Source of the DNA: [Clostridium] citroniae WAL-17108
Lineage (GTDB): Bacteria; Bacillota; Clostridia; Lachnospirales; Lachnospiraceae
NCBI RefSeq assembly: GCF_000233455.1
Contig: NZ_JH376421.1
Span: 1-64,000, forward strand
Reading direction: 5' to 3'
DNA: 64,000 nt
A model generated the notes under the pieces. The model was not told the DNA's origin. It saw nothing but the letters and a program-made list of their open reading frames with translations, and made no database searches. The position numbers and the translations under genes were made by a program. How positions within the stretch are numbered: position 1 is the stretch's first letter; the number at the start of each line of letters is the position of its first letter. Of the stretch, positions 28,775 to 38,036 are shown piece by piece.

Positions 28775-29902
28775 CTACTGTGCTGCGCTTGTGTCTGCGG
28801 CTGGACTTTCAGCTTCATCCGTCTGTCCGGCATCTTCGCCGGCTCCCGTGTCCAGGGTTACCTTTGTTCCCTCCTTTAATTCGGAGGTCCATGTGGTAAG
28901 CACCATATCATCCAGGGTAAGCCCTGAAAGCACAGAGATATTCTCGCTGTCAAATATGCCCACTTCCACCGGCACTTCATGGATCACGCCCTCTGCCTGG
29001 TCATATGTATAGACATACGCATCCCCTGACTTGTAATAAACGCAGTGGTTGGGAATGAGCATCACATTCCTGGCGGAAGCAGATGGAACCTGGATCTCCA
29101 CACTGGTTCCCGGAGCCATGGTCTCCTGATCATCCACCGATGCCTTTACCTTAAAAAGGCCCACGGATGCCTCGGCCATATTGTTGATCTCAACAACAGA
29201 GCCGCCATATTGATTTCCTTCCTTTGTCACGGTAACAGGAGCACCCAGGCTCAGATTGTTTTTCACCTTCTCCGTCACATAAAAGGTCACATTATTGCCG
29301 CTTTCCCCGGCAATGACACACATCTGCATGGAGGACCCCACCGTATCGTGAAGCTCTACATTCAGCTGTTCCACCCGGCCGTTAATAGGGGATGTTACAT
29401 GGCTGAATTCCATCTGTGTCTCATATCCGATCTTAGCTGATTCATACTGAAGGCGCTTTGCCTCTGCGGCTGTCTGGTATCCCTCAAATTCTTTGTCAGA
29501 TACAAACCCGGAAGCGTGAAGGGGCGCCATGCGGTTTAATGTGGACACGGCATCATCCCAGGCTACCTTGGCGGTATCCATGGCATTCTTGGACGTGGCC
29601 ACCTGCTTGGTATCGATCTCAACCAGCACCTGTCCGGCTGCCACTGTATCCCCTGCCTTTACGTTGACGGCGGTAACGTCACCACCTGCCTTTGGATATA
29701 TGTAGACAATATCCGCCGGTTCAATAGTACCTACCAGATTGGTCGTCAACTCTATATTGCCCATAGCCGGCGGCTGTACCATGACCACCGGGTCAGGGGT
29801 GGGGGCAACAGGTTCTTCTTTCCTGAAAATGCGGACAATCAAAAATGCAGCGATCGCCACAATAATGATTCCCCAGATAATACGCATCTTTGCCTTTTTC
29901 AT
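28775..29902 (-). CDS. RND efflux periplasmic-adaptor-type (HlyD/MFP) subunit
   Basis: 375 residues. One N-terminal membrane anchor (IIWGIIIVAIAAFLIV) precedes the lipoyl/barrel-sandwich half-motifs (around 60-100 and 185-205) split by a helical hairpin, then a beta-barrel domain. The acidic, Ala-rich C-terminal tail is low complexity. The ATG at 29902 follows AGAGGAGA; a longer frame runs to 30034 without a site. Encoded immediately upstream of the permease, it would link the pump to the cell surface. Confidence 0.88.
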   Translation of the reverse strand: MKKAKMRIIWGIIIVAIAAFLIVRIFRKEEPVAPTPDPVVMVQPPAMGNIELTTNLVGTIEPADIVYIYPKAGGDVTAVNVKAGDTVAAGQVLVEIDTKQVATSKNAMDTAKVAWDDAVSTLNRMAPLHASGFVSDKEFEGYQTAAEAKRLQYESAKIGYETQMEFSHVTSPINGRVEQLNVELHDTVGSSMQMCVIAGESGNNVTFYVTEKVKNNLSLGAPVTVTKEGNQYGGSVVEINNMAEASVGLFKVKASVDDQETMAPGTSVEIQVPSASARNVMLIPNHCVYYKSGDAYVYTYDQAEGVIHEVPVEVGIFDSENISVLSGLTLDDMVLTTWTSELKEGTKVTLDTGAGEDAGQTDEAESPAADTSAAQ

Positions 29903-30042
29903 CTTCTCCTCTTTCCTTTCATAACCTTTATTATTTTTAGATTCATTCATAGCTTGAGATAAAAAACAGGGGAAATGGGCTGCTGCAGCTACCACCTTTC
30001 CCCGACCATAAATACCTTTTATCAAACCAACCATCTAGTATT

Positions 30043-30070
30043 TTAGACAGTGACACCCTCTTTTGTCTAA
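30043..30070. promoter_or_regulatory. Inverted repeat in the RND operon control region
   Basis: TTAGACA (30043-30049) and TGTCTAA (30064-30070) are exact inverted copies separated by 14 bp, about 140 bp upstream of the adaptor start. This is typical spacing for a dimeric repressor site. The binding protein is unknown. Confidence 0.5.
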
Positions 30071-30084
30071 CATCAAAATGCGGA

Positions 30085-30111
30085 TAATTAACAACCATAT
30101 GTTGTTAATTA
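30085..30111. promoter_or_regulatory. Perfect 11-bp palindrome at the end of the LysR gene
   Basis: TAATTAACAAC at 30085-30095 and its complement at 30101-30111, with a 5-nt loop, spanning the LysR stop codon. No T-run follows on the minus strand, so it may be a weak transcription stop or a protein site for the efflux operon downstream. Confidence 0.45.
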
Positions 30112-30998
30112 TAAAGTTTTTTCAAATATTTAATAAAATTTTCAAACCTCTTCTCGTTTTCCTTCCGCCACACCATAAGCACACTGGCATTCACCTGGTT
30201 CTCGGCATCGGGAAGGGGGAACAGTTTCAGGCGGTCCCCATAATTGTGATAAAACTCCTTAAAACTGATATGGATCCCTTCATTTGCGATCAAAGCCAGT
30301 TCCAGGCTGTTGACATTCTCATAAAAACGGGCTTTTTGCAGCACATGCTCCTGTTTTGACAACAGTTCAAACAGATGCATCTCCGCGCCTGCGAAAAAGT
30401 TCTTGTACAGGCAGAGCATGGTCTCCCCCCTAAAATCCTCTATGGATACCTCCTCCTTGTCTGCCAGGGGATTTTTCCTGGATACCACATAGTACAGGGG
30501 AAGTTTCCCTATGCACAGCACACCGTATTTCTCCCTCAGCTGCTCATGGGTGGGCAGGAAGCTGACCGTCATCATAAGATCCGGGTTTCCGGTTGTCATA
30601 TCCTTGATGCTGGTAAACTCACTGATCTCAAATTCCGTGTCAGGGTCAACGGCCATGTAGTCGGCCAGCAGATTGCCCGCTTTTTCTATGATCCCGTTCA
30701 TTCCCACCACTGCCACATTGATCCTGCTCTTGGCCCGCTCCCCTTCTTCCCTGGCCATGTCCACGGAGTCGCTTATCTCCTTTGGTATATCCTTCCAACG
30801 CCATAAAAGCAGCTCCCCGCTCCTTGTAAGGCGCACATCCCTAGTGGTCCTGTCAAACAGGCGCAGTTCCAGCTCCTTTTCCAGCGAGGCGATCTGGCGG
30901 CTGAGCCCCTGCTGGGAAATATAAAGCCGGCTGGCCGCCTCTGTAAAGTTAAGGGTCTTGGCCGCTTCCAGAAAGCATTCCATCTGGTGAATGGTCAT
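30105..30998 (-). CDS. LysR-family transcriptional regulator
   Basis: 297 residues. The N-terminal winged HTH (MTIHQMECFLEAAKTLNFTEAA..., residues 1-60, shown in part) is followed by a periplasmic-binding-protein-like effector domain. The ATG overlaps the acetamidase stop (ATGA), so it belongs to the ABC-importer/acetamidase operon. It lies upstream of the RND pump in the same direction and could also act there. A LysR encoded at the 3' end of its target operon, not divergently, is unusual. Confidence 0.85.
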   Translation of the reverse strand: MTIHQMECFLEAAKTLNFTEAASRLYISQQGLSRQIASLEKELELRLFDRTTRDVRLTRSGELLLWRWKDIPKEISDSVDMAREEGERAKSRINVAVVGMNGIIEKAGNLLADYMAVDPDTEFEISEFTSIKDMTTGNPDLMMTVSFLPTHEQLREKYGVLCIGKLPLYYVVSRKNPLADKEEVSIEDFRGETMLCLYKNFFAGAEMHLFELLSKQEHVLQKARFYENVNSLELALIANEGIHISFKEFYHNYGDRLKLFPLPDAENQVNASVLMVWRKENEKRFENFIKYLKKLYN

Positions 30999-31954
30999 GG
31001 ACGGACCTCCTGTTCTCCCTTTAAGCCCCGGGTCCGGGTAATGGATTCCTGATCAGCAAATCCATAAAACCCCAGCTTTTCCAAGGGCCATTTGGGCATT
31101 TCCAGGCGCACTGTCTTTTGGGGATTTACGATCTGGCACACCACCAGGTTTCCCAGCATGTCAATAAGCATTCCCGTATCCAGCTTAGAAAGCCCTGCTT
31201 CAACAGTCAGGAACGTAAACATCTGGTCCGCGGCCTTTTGGCATGCCTCATCCACGTTTTCCCGGGAGGCAATGGCGATCCAGCGATCCCCTGTCTCCAC
31301 CAGCGGCCATGGGATGGGATGGTTTTTTACCACATCCACCTGGACCGTGACCCGGCCGCCGGTCTCCACGCCGCAGTTTCCGCACTCGCCGTCACCCATC
31401 ACCGCATGCAGGTCTCCCATTGCCAGAAGGGCGCCGGGCACCCGGACCGGAAGGTACAGTACCGCGCCGGGCCCAATGCTGGTGCAGTCCATGTTGCCTC
31501 CATGATCCCCGGGCGCCAGTGTGCTCACCGCATGCCCTTTGGGGGCGGTGCCGATAACGCCAATCATAGGGCGGACCGGGATCTGAAGATGTCCGTAATG
31601 GACCATGCCGTCCTTTACAGGAAGCCGTCTGATGATATATTCGGGGAAATGCTCCTTCAGCGCCCCTGCCGTGGGTCCCTTGTCCAGGATCCCCACCTGG
31701 TCCAGCTCTATATTCCTGATTGCCAGGCGCAGTATATCCTGAGGACAGGCCCCTTCTATATATACCGGTCCGGTGGCCGGATTGGCCAGGCTTTTGTCCA
31801 TATGGTCAAAGTCAGACCCTTCCCTCAGAAGCTGCCCCATATGGCAGTCATATGTCTCAAATATAAGGGTTTCCCCGGGTCCGGCGCTTGCAGCAGGCAC
31901 ATGGTCCGGGGAAAATGTATGGATAACGTGTTTCTTCTCTATATACCGGTTCAT
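30995..31954 (-). CDS. Acetamidase/formamidase family protein
   Basis: 319 residues. FmdA/AmdA family: the N-terminal FSPDHVPAASAGPGETLIFET segment (in part), the HGGNMDC and GALLAMGDLHAVMGDGE motifs with the conserved acidic and His residues are present. The family hydrolyses short amides such as formamide or acetamide, but many members have unknown substrates. It overlaps both neighbours by 4 nt (OppC-type permease upstream, LysR downstream), so it is synthesised together with an oligopeptide-type importer. This points to a larger imported amide; that is inference. Confidence 0.85.
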   Translation of the reverse strand: MNRYIEKKHVIHTFSPDHVPAASAGPGETLIFETYDCHMGQLLREGSDFDHMDKSLANPATGPVYIEGACPQDILRLAIRNIELDQVGILDKGPTAGALKEHFPEYIIRRLPVKDGMVHYGHLQIPVRPMIGVIGTAPKGHAVSTLAPGDHGGNMDCTSIGPGAVLYLPVRVPGALLAMGDLHAVMGDGECGNCGVETGGRVTVQVDVVKNHPIPWPLVETGDRWIAIASRENVDEACQKAADQMFTFLTVEAGLSKLDTGMLIDMLGNLVVCQIVNPQKTVRLEMPKWPLEKLGFYGFADQESITRTRGLKGEQEVRP

Positions 31955-32919
31955 TCTGCAATCTCTCCTTTTTCCCGGGTGGATGCTGATTTACCACTGG
32001 AGCTTGATCCGCCGGCGGACGCCGGTCTGCGGATGGTCATGACCGCGGATGGGTCCAGGGCGTCCCGGAGCGCATCCCCCACAAAGTTGATGGCCACCAC
32101 AAGGATCACGATTAAAAGCCCCGGAGGGATCCAGAGCCATGGCTGTCTGGTCAGCACCGTAAGGGACTGGGCGCTGTTTAACATATTGCCCAGGCTGGCT
32201 GCCGGGGGTTGTACGCCCATGCCGAGAAAGCTTAGGGACGCCTCGTCCAGCATGGACAGGGCCATAACAGAGGTGGCGTATACCAGGATGGGAGCCACTG
32301 TGTTGGGCAGAATCTCGGAGAACAGGATATGCCGCGTGGGCATCCCCGCCACAATGCTGCCTTTTACAAAATTGGTCTCCCGAAGGCTCAGCACATTGCC
32401 CCTCACCAGGCGGGCGATGCCGGGCCAGTCCACAAATCCCAGGATCAGGATAATGCTCCAAAGGCCAGGCTCAAAGATGGCGGCCGCCACCAGCACCAGA
32501 AGGATATAGGGGAAGGACATCACCATGTCCGTAAAGCGCATGATGGCAATGTCCAGCCATCCCCCAAAGTATCCGCCCAGCAGTCCCAGTATGACTCCGA
32601 TGGCCGTTGATATGGCAGTGGCCAGCACGCCTACCAGAAGGGAGATCCTGGTGGCGTACAAAAGGCGGCTGAACATATCCCGCCCGATCTGATCCGTGCC
32701 AAGGATAAACTTAAGGCTGGGAGCAGCGCCGAAAGGCCCTGCGATCTCCTCAGGGTCATAGGGTGCTATGATCGGGGCCAGCACGGCCGCGGTGCAGATA
32801 ACAGCCAGGACAGCCAGGCTGAAACAGGCCAGCCGGTGGTGGCGGAACCTGCGCCATACGGTCTGCCAGTAATTTTCTCTTCCAATTTCATCATTTAATG
32901 TAACTTTATCTTTTTTCAT
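31951..32919 (-). CDS. Peptide-type ABC transporter permease (DppC/OppC)
   Basis: 322 residues. N-terminal OppC_N segment, about six membrane spans and the EAA-like loop with DWPGIARLVRGNVLSLRE (in part). Partner of the DppB-type permease 26 bp upstream. Overlaps the acetamidase gene by ATGA. The C-terminus is unusually Ser/Gly-rich (SAGGSSSSGKSAS). Confidence 0.88.
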   Translation of the reverse strand: MKKDKVTLNDEIGRENYWQTVWRRFRHHRLACFSLAVLAVICTAAVLAPIIAPYDPEEIAGPFGAAPSLKFILGTDQIGRDMFSRLLYATRISLLVGVLATAISTAIGVILGLLGGYFGGWLDIAIMRFTDMVMSFPYILLVLVAAAIFEPGLWSIILILGFVDWPGIARLVRGNVLSLRETNFVKGSIVAGMPTRHILFSEILPNTVAPILVYATSVMALSMLDEASLSFLGMGVQPPAASLGNMLNSAQSLTVLTRQPWLWIPPGLLIVILVVAINFVGDALRDALDPSAVMTIRRPASAGGSSSSGKSASTREKGEIAE

Positions 32920-32945
32920 TCTATCTGTTTAACTCCTGTTAACCA

Positions 32946-33893
32946 CTACTCGTACTGGATGGCCGGATTCACAATGGCATACACAATGTCCGTTACCAGA
33001 TTTGCCACAAGCACTACCACGGCAGACAGCAGGCATACACCCATGATCACGGGATAGTCCCTGTTAAGGATGGCGCTCATGGTCATCAGCCCAAGACCGG
33101 GCCAGGAAAAGAGCTGCTCCACGATCACGGCCCCTCCGAACAGGACGGGGATCTGCATTCCGATCACTGTCACAATCGGCACCAGGGCATTGCGCAGGGC
33201 GTGCTTGTATATGACCCTTGGCCTTCCAATCCCTTTGGCCCTGGCTGTCCGGAGATAGTCCTGCTGGAGGATCTCCAGCACCGCGCTGCGGATATACCGT
33301 ATGTTGGTCCCTGCCATGGACACGGAGAGCACCAGCACGGGCATCACCATATGGGCCGCCACATCCGCGGCGCCCCCGGAGGTTCCCAGGGTGACCATGC
33401 CTCCTGATGGCAGTATACCCAGGTTTACAGTGAAAATATAGACCAGCAGCAGGGATAGGAAAAAGCCGGGTATGCTGCTTCCGAAAAAAGAAGCGGTCAC
33501 CACAGCATAGTCCCCCTTGGAATACTGGTGGATGGCGCTGTATATTCCGGCCGGAACCGACATGATCAGGCTTACGATCAGGGACACGCCCATGAGAAGC
33601 AGGGTTGGCCCCAGGTGGCTTCCTATCATGGCGCTGACCGCCTCATAGGATTTAATGGAGTATCCCATGTTTCCCTGGAGCAGCTGTCCCAGCCATACGA
33701 GATACTGGATATAAAAGGGCTGGTCCAGCCCCAGCGCCGCCTCCTTGGCCGCCACGGCCGCCTGGGAGATACGGGCGCCCTGCATCATCTCAAGAGGGCT
33801 TCCCGCAAAGCACATGATGGCGTAATCAATGATGGTGATGCCGATCAGGGTGGGCAGAGCGATCAAAAGGCGCTTTATAATGTATTTTGTCAT
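32946..33893 (-). CDS. Peptide-type ABC transporter permease (DppB/OppB)
   Basis: 315 residues, six spans. The opening MTKYIIKRLLIALPTLIGIT is typical of DppB, as is the EAA loop ILQQDYLRTARAKGIGRPRV (in part). It starts 1 bp after the ATPase gene stop, showing tight coupling. Confidence 0.9.
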   Translation of the reverse strand: MTKYIIKRLLIALPTLIGITIIDYAIMCFAGSPLEMMQGARISQAAVAAKEAALGLDQPFYIQYLVWLGQLLQGNMGYSIKSYEAVSAMIGSHLGPTLLLMGVSLIVSLIMSVPAGIYSAIHQYSKGDYAVVTASFFGSSIPGFFLSLLLVYIFTVNLGILPSGGMVTLGTSGGAADVAAHMVMPVLVLSVSMAGTNIRYIRSAVLEILQQDYLRTARAKGIGRPRVIYKHALRNALVPIVTVIGMQIPVLFGGAVIVEQLFSWPGLGLMTMSAILNRDYPVIMGVCLLSAVVVLVANLVTDIVYAIVNPAIQYE

Positions 33894-33894
33894 A

Positions 33895-34923
33895 TCAGCT
33901 CACTCCTCCCTGGATTACACGGCCCCCGCCCCCGATTGTATGGATACATGATACAAGATGCCTGCTTCCCACGGGTGCGGACTGAAGAACCATGTCCGCA
34001 TCCGCGCACTCTCCGGTGCGGCGCGGACATCTGGGATAAAAGGGACATCCGTCCGCCGGTCCTGTCTCGGACTCCGCCTCCCCCTCAATAATGCCTTTTC
34101 CACGCCTCTTTCTGGTTCTTGGATCAGCCAGGGGCACCGCATCAAACAGCGCCTTGGAATATGGATGCTGGGGATGCTCAAACAGTTCCCGGCTGTCCGC
34201 CAGTTCCACGATCTGCCCCAGGTACATGACTGCGATACGGTCACTCACATAGTTGACCGCACCCAGTCCATGGCCGATAAAAATGCAGGTCAGGTTCAGT
34301 TCCTGCTGCAGCTCCTTAAGAAGGTTCAGGATCTGGGCCTGGATGGACACGTCCAGGGCGCTCACCGGCTCATCGCAGATCAGCAACTGTGGTTTTAATG
34401 AAAGGGCCTTGGCAATGCCGATCCTCTGCCTTTGGCCGCCTGAAAATTCATGTGGGTAACGGCCAAGGGCATTCTGGGGAAGTCCCACCATGTCCAGCAG
34501 CCGTTCCACCTCCCTGTGTATGGTGCTCTTATCTGCAAGTCCATGGTACAGCATGGGCTCTGACAGGATTTCATATATATGCTTCCTGGGGTTCAGGGAT
34601 GAGTAGGAGTCCTGGAACACCATCTGCAGCTGTGTGCGTATGGACCGCATCTGGCCGGCGCTTATATTGGCCAGATCCTTTCCCTGATACAGGACCCTGC
34701 CTCCGGTGGGGCGCTCCAGCCCCACGATCTGGCGGCCCAGGGTGGACTTGCCGCAGCCGGATTCTCCAACCAGCCCCAGGGTCTCGCCTTTATACAGGGA
34801 AAAGGACACTCCGTCCACTGCCCTGATCTCCCCCGAACTGCGGGAAAACATCCCGCTTTTGGCGGAATAATATTTTTTCAGATTCTCTACCTGCAAAAGA
34901 GGCACTTCATGATTCAGCGGCAT
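33895..34923 (-). CDS. Peptide-type ABC transporter ATPase (DppF/OppF)
   Basis: 342 residues. Walker [10 protein letters not shown], signature [15 protein letters not shown], Walker [13 protein letters not shown], and the C-terminal oligo_HPY Cys cluster ([14 protein letters not shown]) that can bind an Fe-S cluster. I prefer the ATG at 34923 (AGGAGG 9 nt upstream) over the TTG at 34932. It overlaps DppD by 17 nt. Confidence 0.9.
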   Translation of the reverse strand: MPLNHEVPLLQVENLKKYYSAKSGMFSRSSGEIRAVDGVSFSLYKGETLGLVGESGCGKSTLGRQIVGLERPTGGRVLYQGKDLANISAGQMRSIRTQLQMVFQDSYSSLNPRKHIYEILSEPMLYHGLADKSTIHREVERLLDMVGLPQNALGRYPHEFSGGQRQRIGIAKALSLKPQLLICDEPVSALDVSIQAQILNLLKELQQELNLTCIFIGHGLGAVNYVSDRIAVMYLGQIVELADSRELFEHPQHPYSKALFDAVPLADPRTRKRRGKGIIEGEAESETGPADGCPFYPRCPRRTGECADADMVLQSAPVGSRHLVSCIHTIGGGGRVIQGGVS

Positions 34924-35896
34924 TTTCCTCAACCTCCTTTACGCGGCAGCATCTCACCCGATGCCCGGCCCTGATCTCCTCCGCTGTCTGAGGATACCGG
35001 CAGATATCCTGTCTGTATGGACACCGGTCCGCAAATCTGCATCCCATAATGGAATCATACTGTTCCGGCACAATGCCCTCAATGGATTCCAGGACCCGTT
35101 CCTTTCCGTCCCGGATCTCCGGCACTGAGCGCAGAAGCGCCCTGGTATAGGGGTGGGCCGGATGGTCAAACAATTCCAGCACAGGGGCCTGCTCGATCAT
35201 CTGTCCCGCATACATTACCAGCACGCGGTCAGCCATCTGGGCAACCAGCCCCATGTCATGGGTGATCAAAAGCACGCTCATCCCCAATTCTTCCCTCAAT
35301 TCCAGGATAAGATCCATGATCTGGGCCTGGATGGTCACATCCAGGGCAGTGGTTGGTTCATCCGCGATGAGAAGGGATGGATTGCAGGACAGCGCCATGG
35401 CGATCATTACTCTCTGCCTCATACCGCCCGAAAGGAGATGGGGGTACCGCTTCATCACGGAGTCGGCGCCTGGAAGGCCCACCCTTTTCAGCAGCATCAG
35501 TGCCCGTGCTTTTGCCTCCTCTTTGCCAAGACCCATGTGGATGCGGATGCTCTCCGTCATCTGGTTTCCTATTGTAAACACAGGGTTCAGGGAAGTCAGG
35601 GGATCCTGGAATATCATAGTGAGCCTGTCCCCTCTGACCTGGTCCAGCTCCTTCTCAGTCAGTTCCAGAAGGTTCCTTCCTTCAAACATCACCCTGCCGG
35701 ACGTAACCTTGCCGCCACGTCCCAAAAGCCCCATAACGGACAGGGAGGTGACACTTTTCCCACAGCCGGATTCCCCCACGATACAGACCACCTCACCTGG
35801 ATCCACATAGAAATCCACATGGTCTACGCTGATATTTTTTCCTCCATCCCCGGAAAATGTAACTTCCAGATCCGAGACTTCCAGGATATGCGACAT
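34907..35896 (-). CDS. Peptide-type ABC transporter ATPase (DppD/OppD)
   Basis: 329 residues. Walker [10 protein letters not shown], signature LSGGMRQRVMIAMAL, Walker B LLIADEPTTALD, oligo_HPY domain at the C-terminus (CRFADRCPYRQDIC). It pairs with the DppF-type ATPase. About 180 bp separate it from the binding-protein gene upstream; that gap contains a hairpin. Confidence 0.9.
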   Translation of the reverse strand: MSHILEVSDLEVTFSGDGGKNISVDHVDFYVDPGEVVCIVGESGCGKSVTSLSVMGLLGRGGKVTSGRVMFEGRNLLELTEKELDQVRGDRLTMIFQDPLTSLNPVFTIGNQMTESIRIHMGLGKEEAKARALMLLKRVGLPGADSVMKRYPHLLSGGMRQRVMIAMALSCNPSLLIADEPTTALDVTIQAQIMDLILELREELGMSVLLITHDMGLVAQMADRVLVMYAGQMIEQAPVLELFDHPAHPYTRALLRSVPEIRDGKERVLESIEGIVPEQYDSIMGCRFADRCPYRQDICRYPQTAEEIRAGHRVRCCRVKEVEENAAES

Positions 35897-35941
35897 AATA
35901 TTTCCTCATTTCTACTGCGTACTGTAAATTTTCTCCTGCCG

Positions 35942-36013
35942 GCACCGGGTATTCCTCTTCCATCTGCCGGGTATTCCCTTATGGGCACCGGATATTCCTC
36001 CTCCGTCCATCTG
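35942..36013. repeat. Imperfect direct repeats between the binding-protein and ATPase genes
   Basis: A unit beginning GCACCGGGTATTCCTC and ending CCATCTG occurs at 35942-35966 and again, diverged, at 35985-36013. A partial copy of the middle (CCGGGTATTCC) lies between them. No gene overlaps. Confidence 0.55.
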
Positions 36014-36054
36014 AATCAAGAATACCCAGAGAGCGTAACGCCCCCCGGGATTCA
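36012..36054 (-). terminator. Intercistronic hairpin after the binding-protein gene
   Basis: Outer arms TGAATC/GATTCA (36012-36017, 36049-36054) and an inner GCG-TAA-CGC hairpin (36033-36041), 22 bp downstream of the binding-protein stop, without a U-tail. Such stem-loops commonly protect or attenuate mRNA so that binding protein is made in excess; that role is inferred. Confidence 0.45.
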
Positions 36055-36075
36055 GTCATAAGCGATTCAATTGGC

Positions 36076-37731
36076 TTACTGGGCTATATCCCACTGCTCC
36101 ACATGGTTCAGGAACCCGTATACGCTGGGCTCCGCACCTGTGAGGCGCTTATTAACAGCCGCCATGGTTTTGATGATATAGGCCGAGAACATGGGTACAT
36201 CCTCCTGTACCTGCTTATCTATAATGGAGTACAGCCCCTTCAGCTCACCGATATCGCTGGAAAGCTGCACCTTGGACAGTGCCTCATTCACCTTATCATT
36301 GCTGTATTCCGTCCAGCTGCCCTCACCGCCCAGAAGCCATGCAACATCTGCGTAGGGATCTACCGGCGGGTAGGTGTACTGCACTGCCATCACGTCAAAA
36401 TCTCCTTTGTTAGCATTGCCAAGGAGTGTGTTTATATCCATGGTCTGGATATCCGCCTTGATCCCCACGGCCGCCCACTGCGCCGCAATGACAGAAGCGG
36501 CGTTGACAAAAGTGCTGTCACCTGAATCAATGCAGAACTTAATGGTCTTATTTTTGTCCCAGCCACTCTCCTCCAAAAGGGTCTTTGCCTTCTCCGGATC
36601 ATAGGTCACAGGAGTGATGGACTCATCAAAGTAGGGGCTGGCAGAGGACAGGAATCCTTCCGATACCTCCCCATTGCCCTTTAACAGCTGGTCCAGGATC
36701 TGCCGGCGGTCAATGGCGTACAGCATGGCCTGGCGGACCTTTGCATCCGGTATGTTGGATGTGCGGATAAATACGGACTGGTTGGTGATAGGATCGCCAA
36801 AGGACACATTCACATTCTCCAGGGACTGGACGCTCTCATAATCCTCCAGGGGAATGGAGCTCATGGTATTCTGGGTCACATCGATCTCCCCTGACTTAAG
36901 GCCTGCATAGAGCTGGCTTCCCTCCACGATCTTAATGTTCAGACGGTCGATCTTAGGCGCTCCCTTCCAGTAATCCTTATTAGCCTCATAGGCCACATAG
37001 TGATCCCGGTCAAATTCAGTTACCCTGTAAGGTCCGCTGACCACATCCGGCTTGTTGAACCAGGGGTCTGACATAAGATTTTCCTCGCTGATATTCTCGA
37101 TCACATGCTTTGGAAGGGGCATGAGATACCGGGCATAGGATGCTTTAAATGTGATCAGGGACATGGGTGCCTTGGTGGTAAAGCGCACGGTCTTGTCATC
37201 CACTTTGGTGATGCCCTCCACATGGTCGGCTCCCGCCTCCACAAATCCGTCATCGCCCACGCCCTCAAATACATAGTACATCATGGCCACATTCCCAATA
37301 ACAGGGCTGCAGATACGCAGGGCCGTATAAATCACATCATCTGCGGTCACCGGGGTTCCATCGGACCAGACAGCCTGATCATCAATATGCACCAGGAAGT
37401 TGCTGCCATCCTCCGCCGTGATGGAGTCAGCCAGCATTCCCTCAAAATTCATATCCTTATCCAGGTCCATCAGCGGAAGGAACATAAGGCCTGTGGCGTA
37501 TTTGTTCATCTCCACCCCGTCCATCAAAAGAGGATTCAGGGTATTCAGGGAGCTTGTCACACCAATGTTTACGATCTTCTCCCCCACCGCCCCTGTCTGG
37601 GCTGGCGCCGAACCGCCCTCTGCCTGTATACCTTCATTTGCCTTTCCCTTACAGCCGGCCAGGGACAATGCCATAACCGCGGCCAATGCCAGGGAAACAC
37701 ACCGCTTTGCCACTCCTGTTGTATTCTTCAT
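36076..37731 (-). CDS. Peptide-type ABC transporter substrate-binding lipoprotein (SBP family 5)
   Basis: 551 residues. Signal peptide with lipobox LAGC (Cys27), then the two-lobed DppA/OppA fold with the VWSDGTPVTADDV motif. First gene of the operon SBP-DppD-DppF-DppB-DppC-acetamidase-LysR. GGGAGGAC precedes the ATG. It would catch a peptide-like ligand at the cell surface; identity unknown. Confidence 0.9.
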   Translation of the reverse strand: MKNTTGVAKRCVSLALAAVMALSLAGCKGKANEGIQAEGGSAPAQTGAVGEKIVNIGVTSSLNTLNPLLMDGVEMNKYATGLMFLPLMDLDKDMNFEGMLADSITAEDGSNFLVHIDDQAVWSDGTPVTADDVIYTALRICSPVIGNVAMMYYVFEGVGDDGFVEAGADHVEGITKVDDKTVRFTTKAPMSLITFKASYARYLMPLPKHVIENISEENLMSDPWFNKPDVVSGPYRVTEFDRDHYVAYEANKDYWKGAPKIDRLNIKIVEGSQLYAGLKSGEIDVTQNTMSSIPLEDYESVQSLENVNVSFGDPITNQSVFIRTSNIPDAKVRQAMLYAIDRRQILDQLLKGNGEVSEGFLSSASPYFDESITPVTYDPEKAKTLLEESGWDKNKTIKFCIDSGDSTFVNAASVIAAQWAAVGIKADIQTMDINTLLGNANKGDFDVMAVQYTYPPVDPYADVAWLLGGEGSWTEYSNDKVNEALSKVQLSSDIGELKGLYSIIDKQVQEDVPMFSAYIIKTMAAVNKRLTGAEPSVYGFLNHVEQWDIAQ

Positions 37732-37783
37732 AATTCGTCCTCCCGATCAAGCACACTATTCATAGTAATTTAGTATGGTTTTA

Positions 37784-37812
37784 TTTATATCATCACAGTC
37801 TCCAAATGTCAA
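37784..37812 (-). promoter_or_regulatory. Promoter of the first ABC importer/acetamidase operon
   Basis: Minus strand: TTGACA (37812-37807), a 17-bp spacer, TATAAA (37789-37784). Near consensus, with a leader of about 45 nt to the start codon. Confidence 0.85.
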
Positions 37813-37910
37813 TAGCTCTGGTATTACAATTGACCAGCGTACCTTCTATTTTATCATAGGTAAAATTAAATGGAAAGACGAATCTGTAACAAGGGGGGAT
37901 ATAGTTTCAT

Positions 37911-37980
37911 AAAAGACCGGGCTGTTTTTATGCCTTTTAGACAATTTCATGCCTTTCAGACAAATACAGCCCGGTCTTTT
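37911..37980 (-). terminator. Terminator of the GntP/amidohydrolase operon
   Basis: Perfect 15-bp arms (37911-37925 and 37966-37980) around a 40-nt loop containing two near-copies of ATGCCTTTYAGACAA. It has short A/T runs on both sides, so it may work in either direction. Confidence 0.7.
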
Positions 37981-38036
37981 TGTATGATCTTTGTAACTGT
38001 TACTTAGTTTCTATCTTTTCCAGAAAGCTCCTATAA

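Larger units (their letters stand above)
37732..38036. other. Intergenic region between the ABC importer operon and the amidohydrolase gene
   Basis: About 305 bp. It holds the promoter of the ABC operon (37784-37812) and a strong hairpin terminator (37911-37980). No gene seen. Confidence 0.6.

Noticed and set aside
31118..32509. 463-codon plus-strand open frame opposite the acetamidase and DppC permease genes
   Set aside because: It is antisense to two genes with clear family motifs, has no ribosome site and no recognisable domain; high-GC codon positions on the other strand explain the open frame.
35153..36061. 302-codon plus-strand open frame opposite the DppD gene
   Set aside because: Opposite an ABC ATPase with intact Walker motifs; composition is His/Gln-rich as in antisense frames.
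37911..37980. Considered as an insertion-sequence end because of the long perfect arms and repeated loop
   Set aside because: No transposase frame or target duplication nearby; position after the operon end and short T-run fit a terminator.
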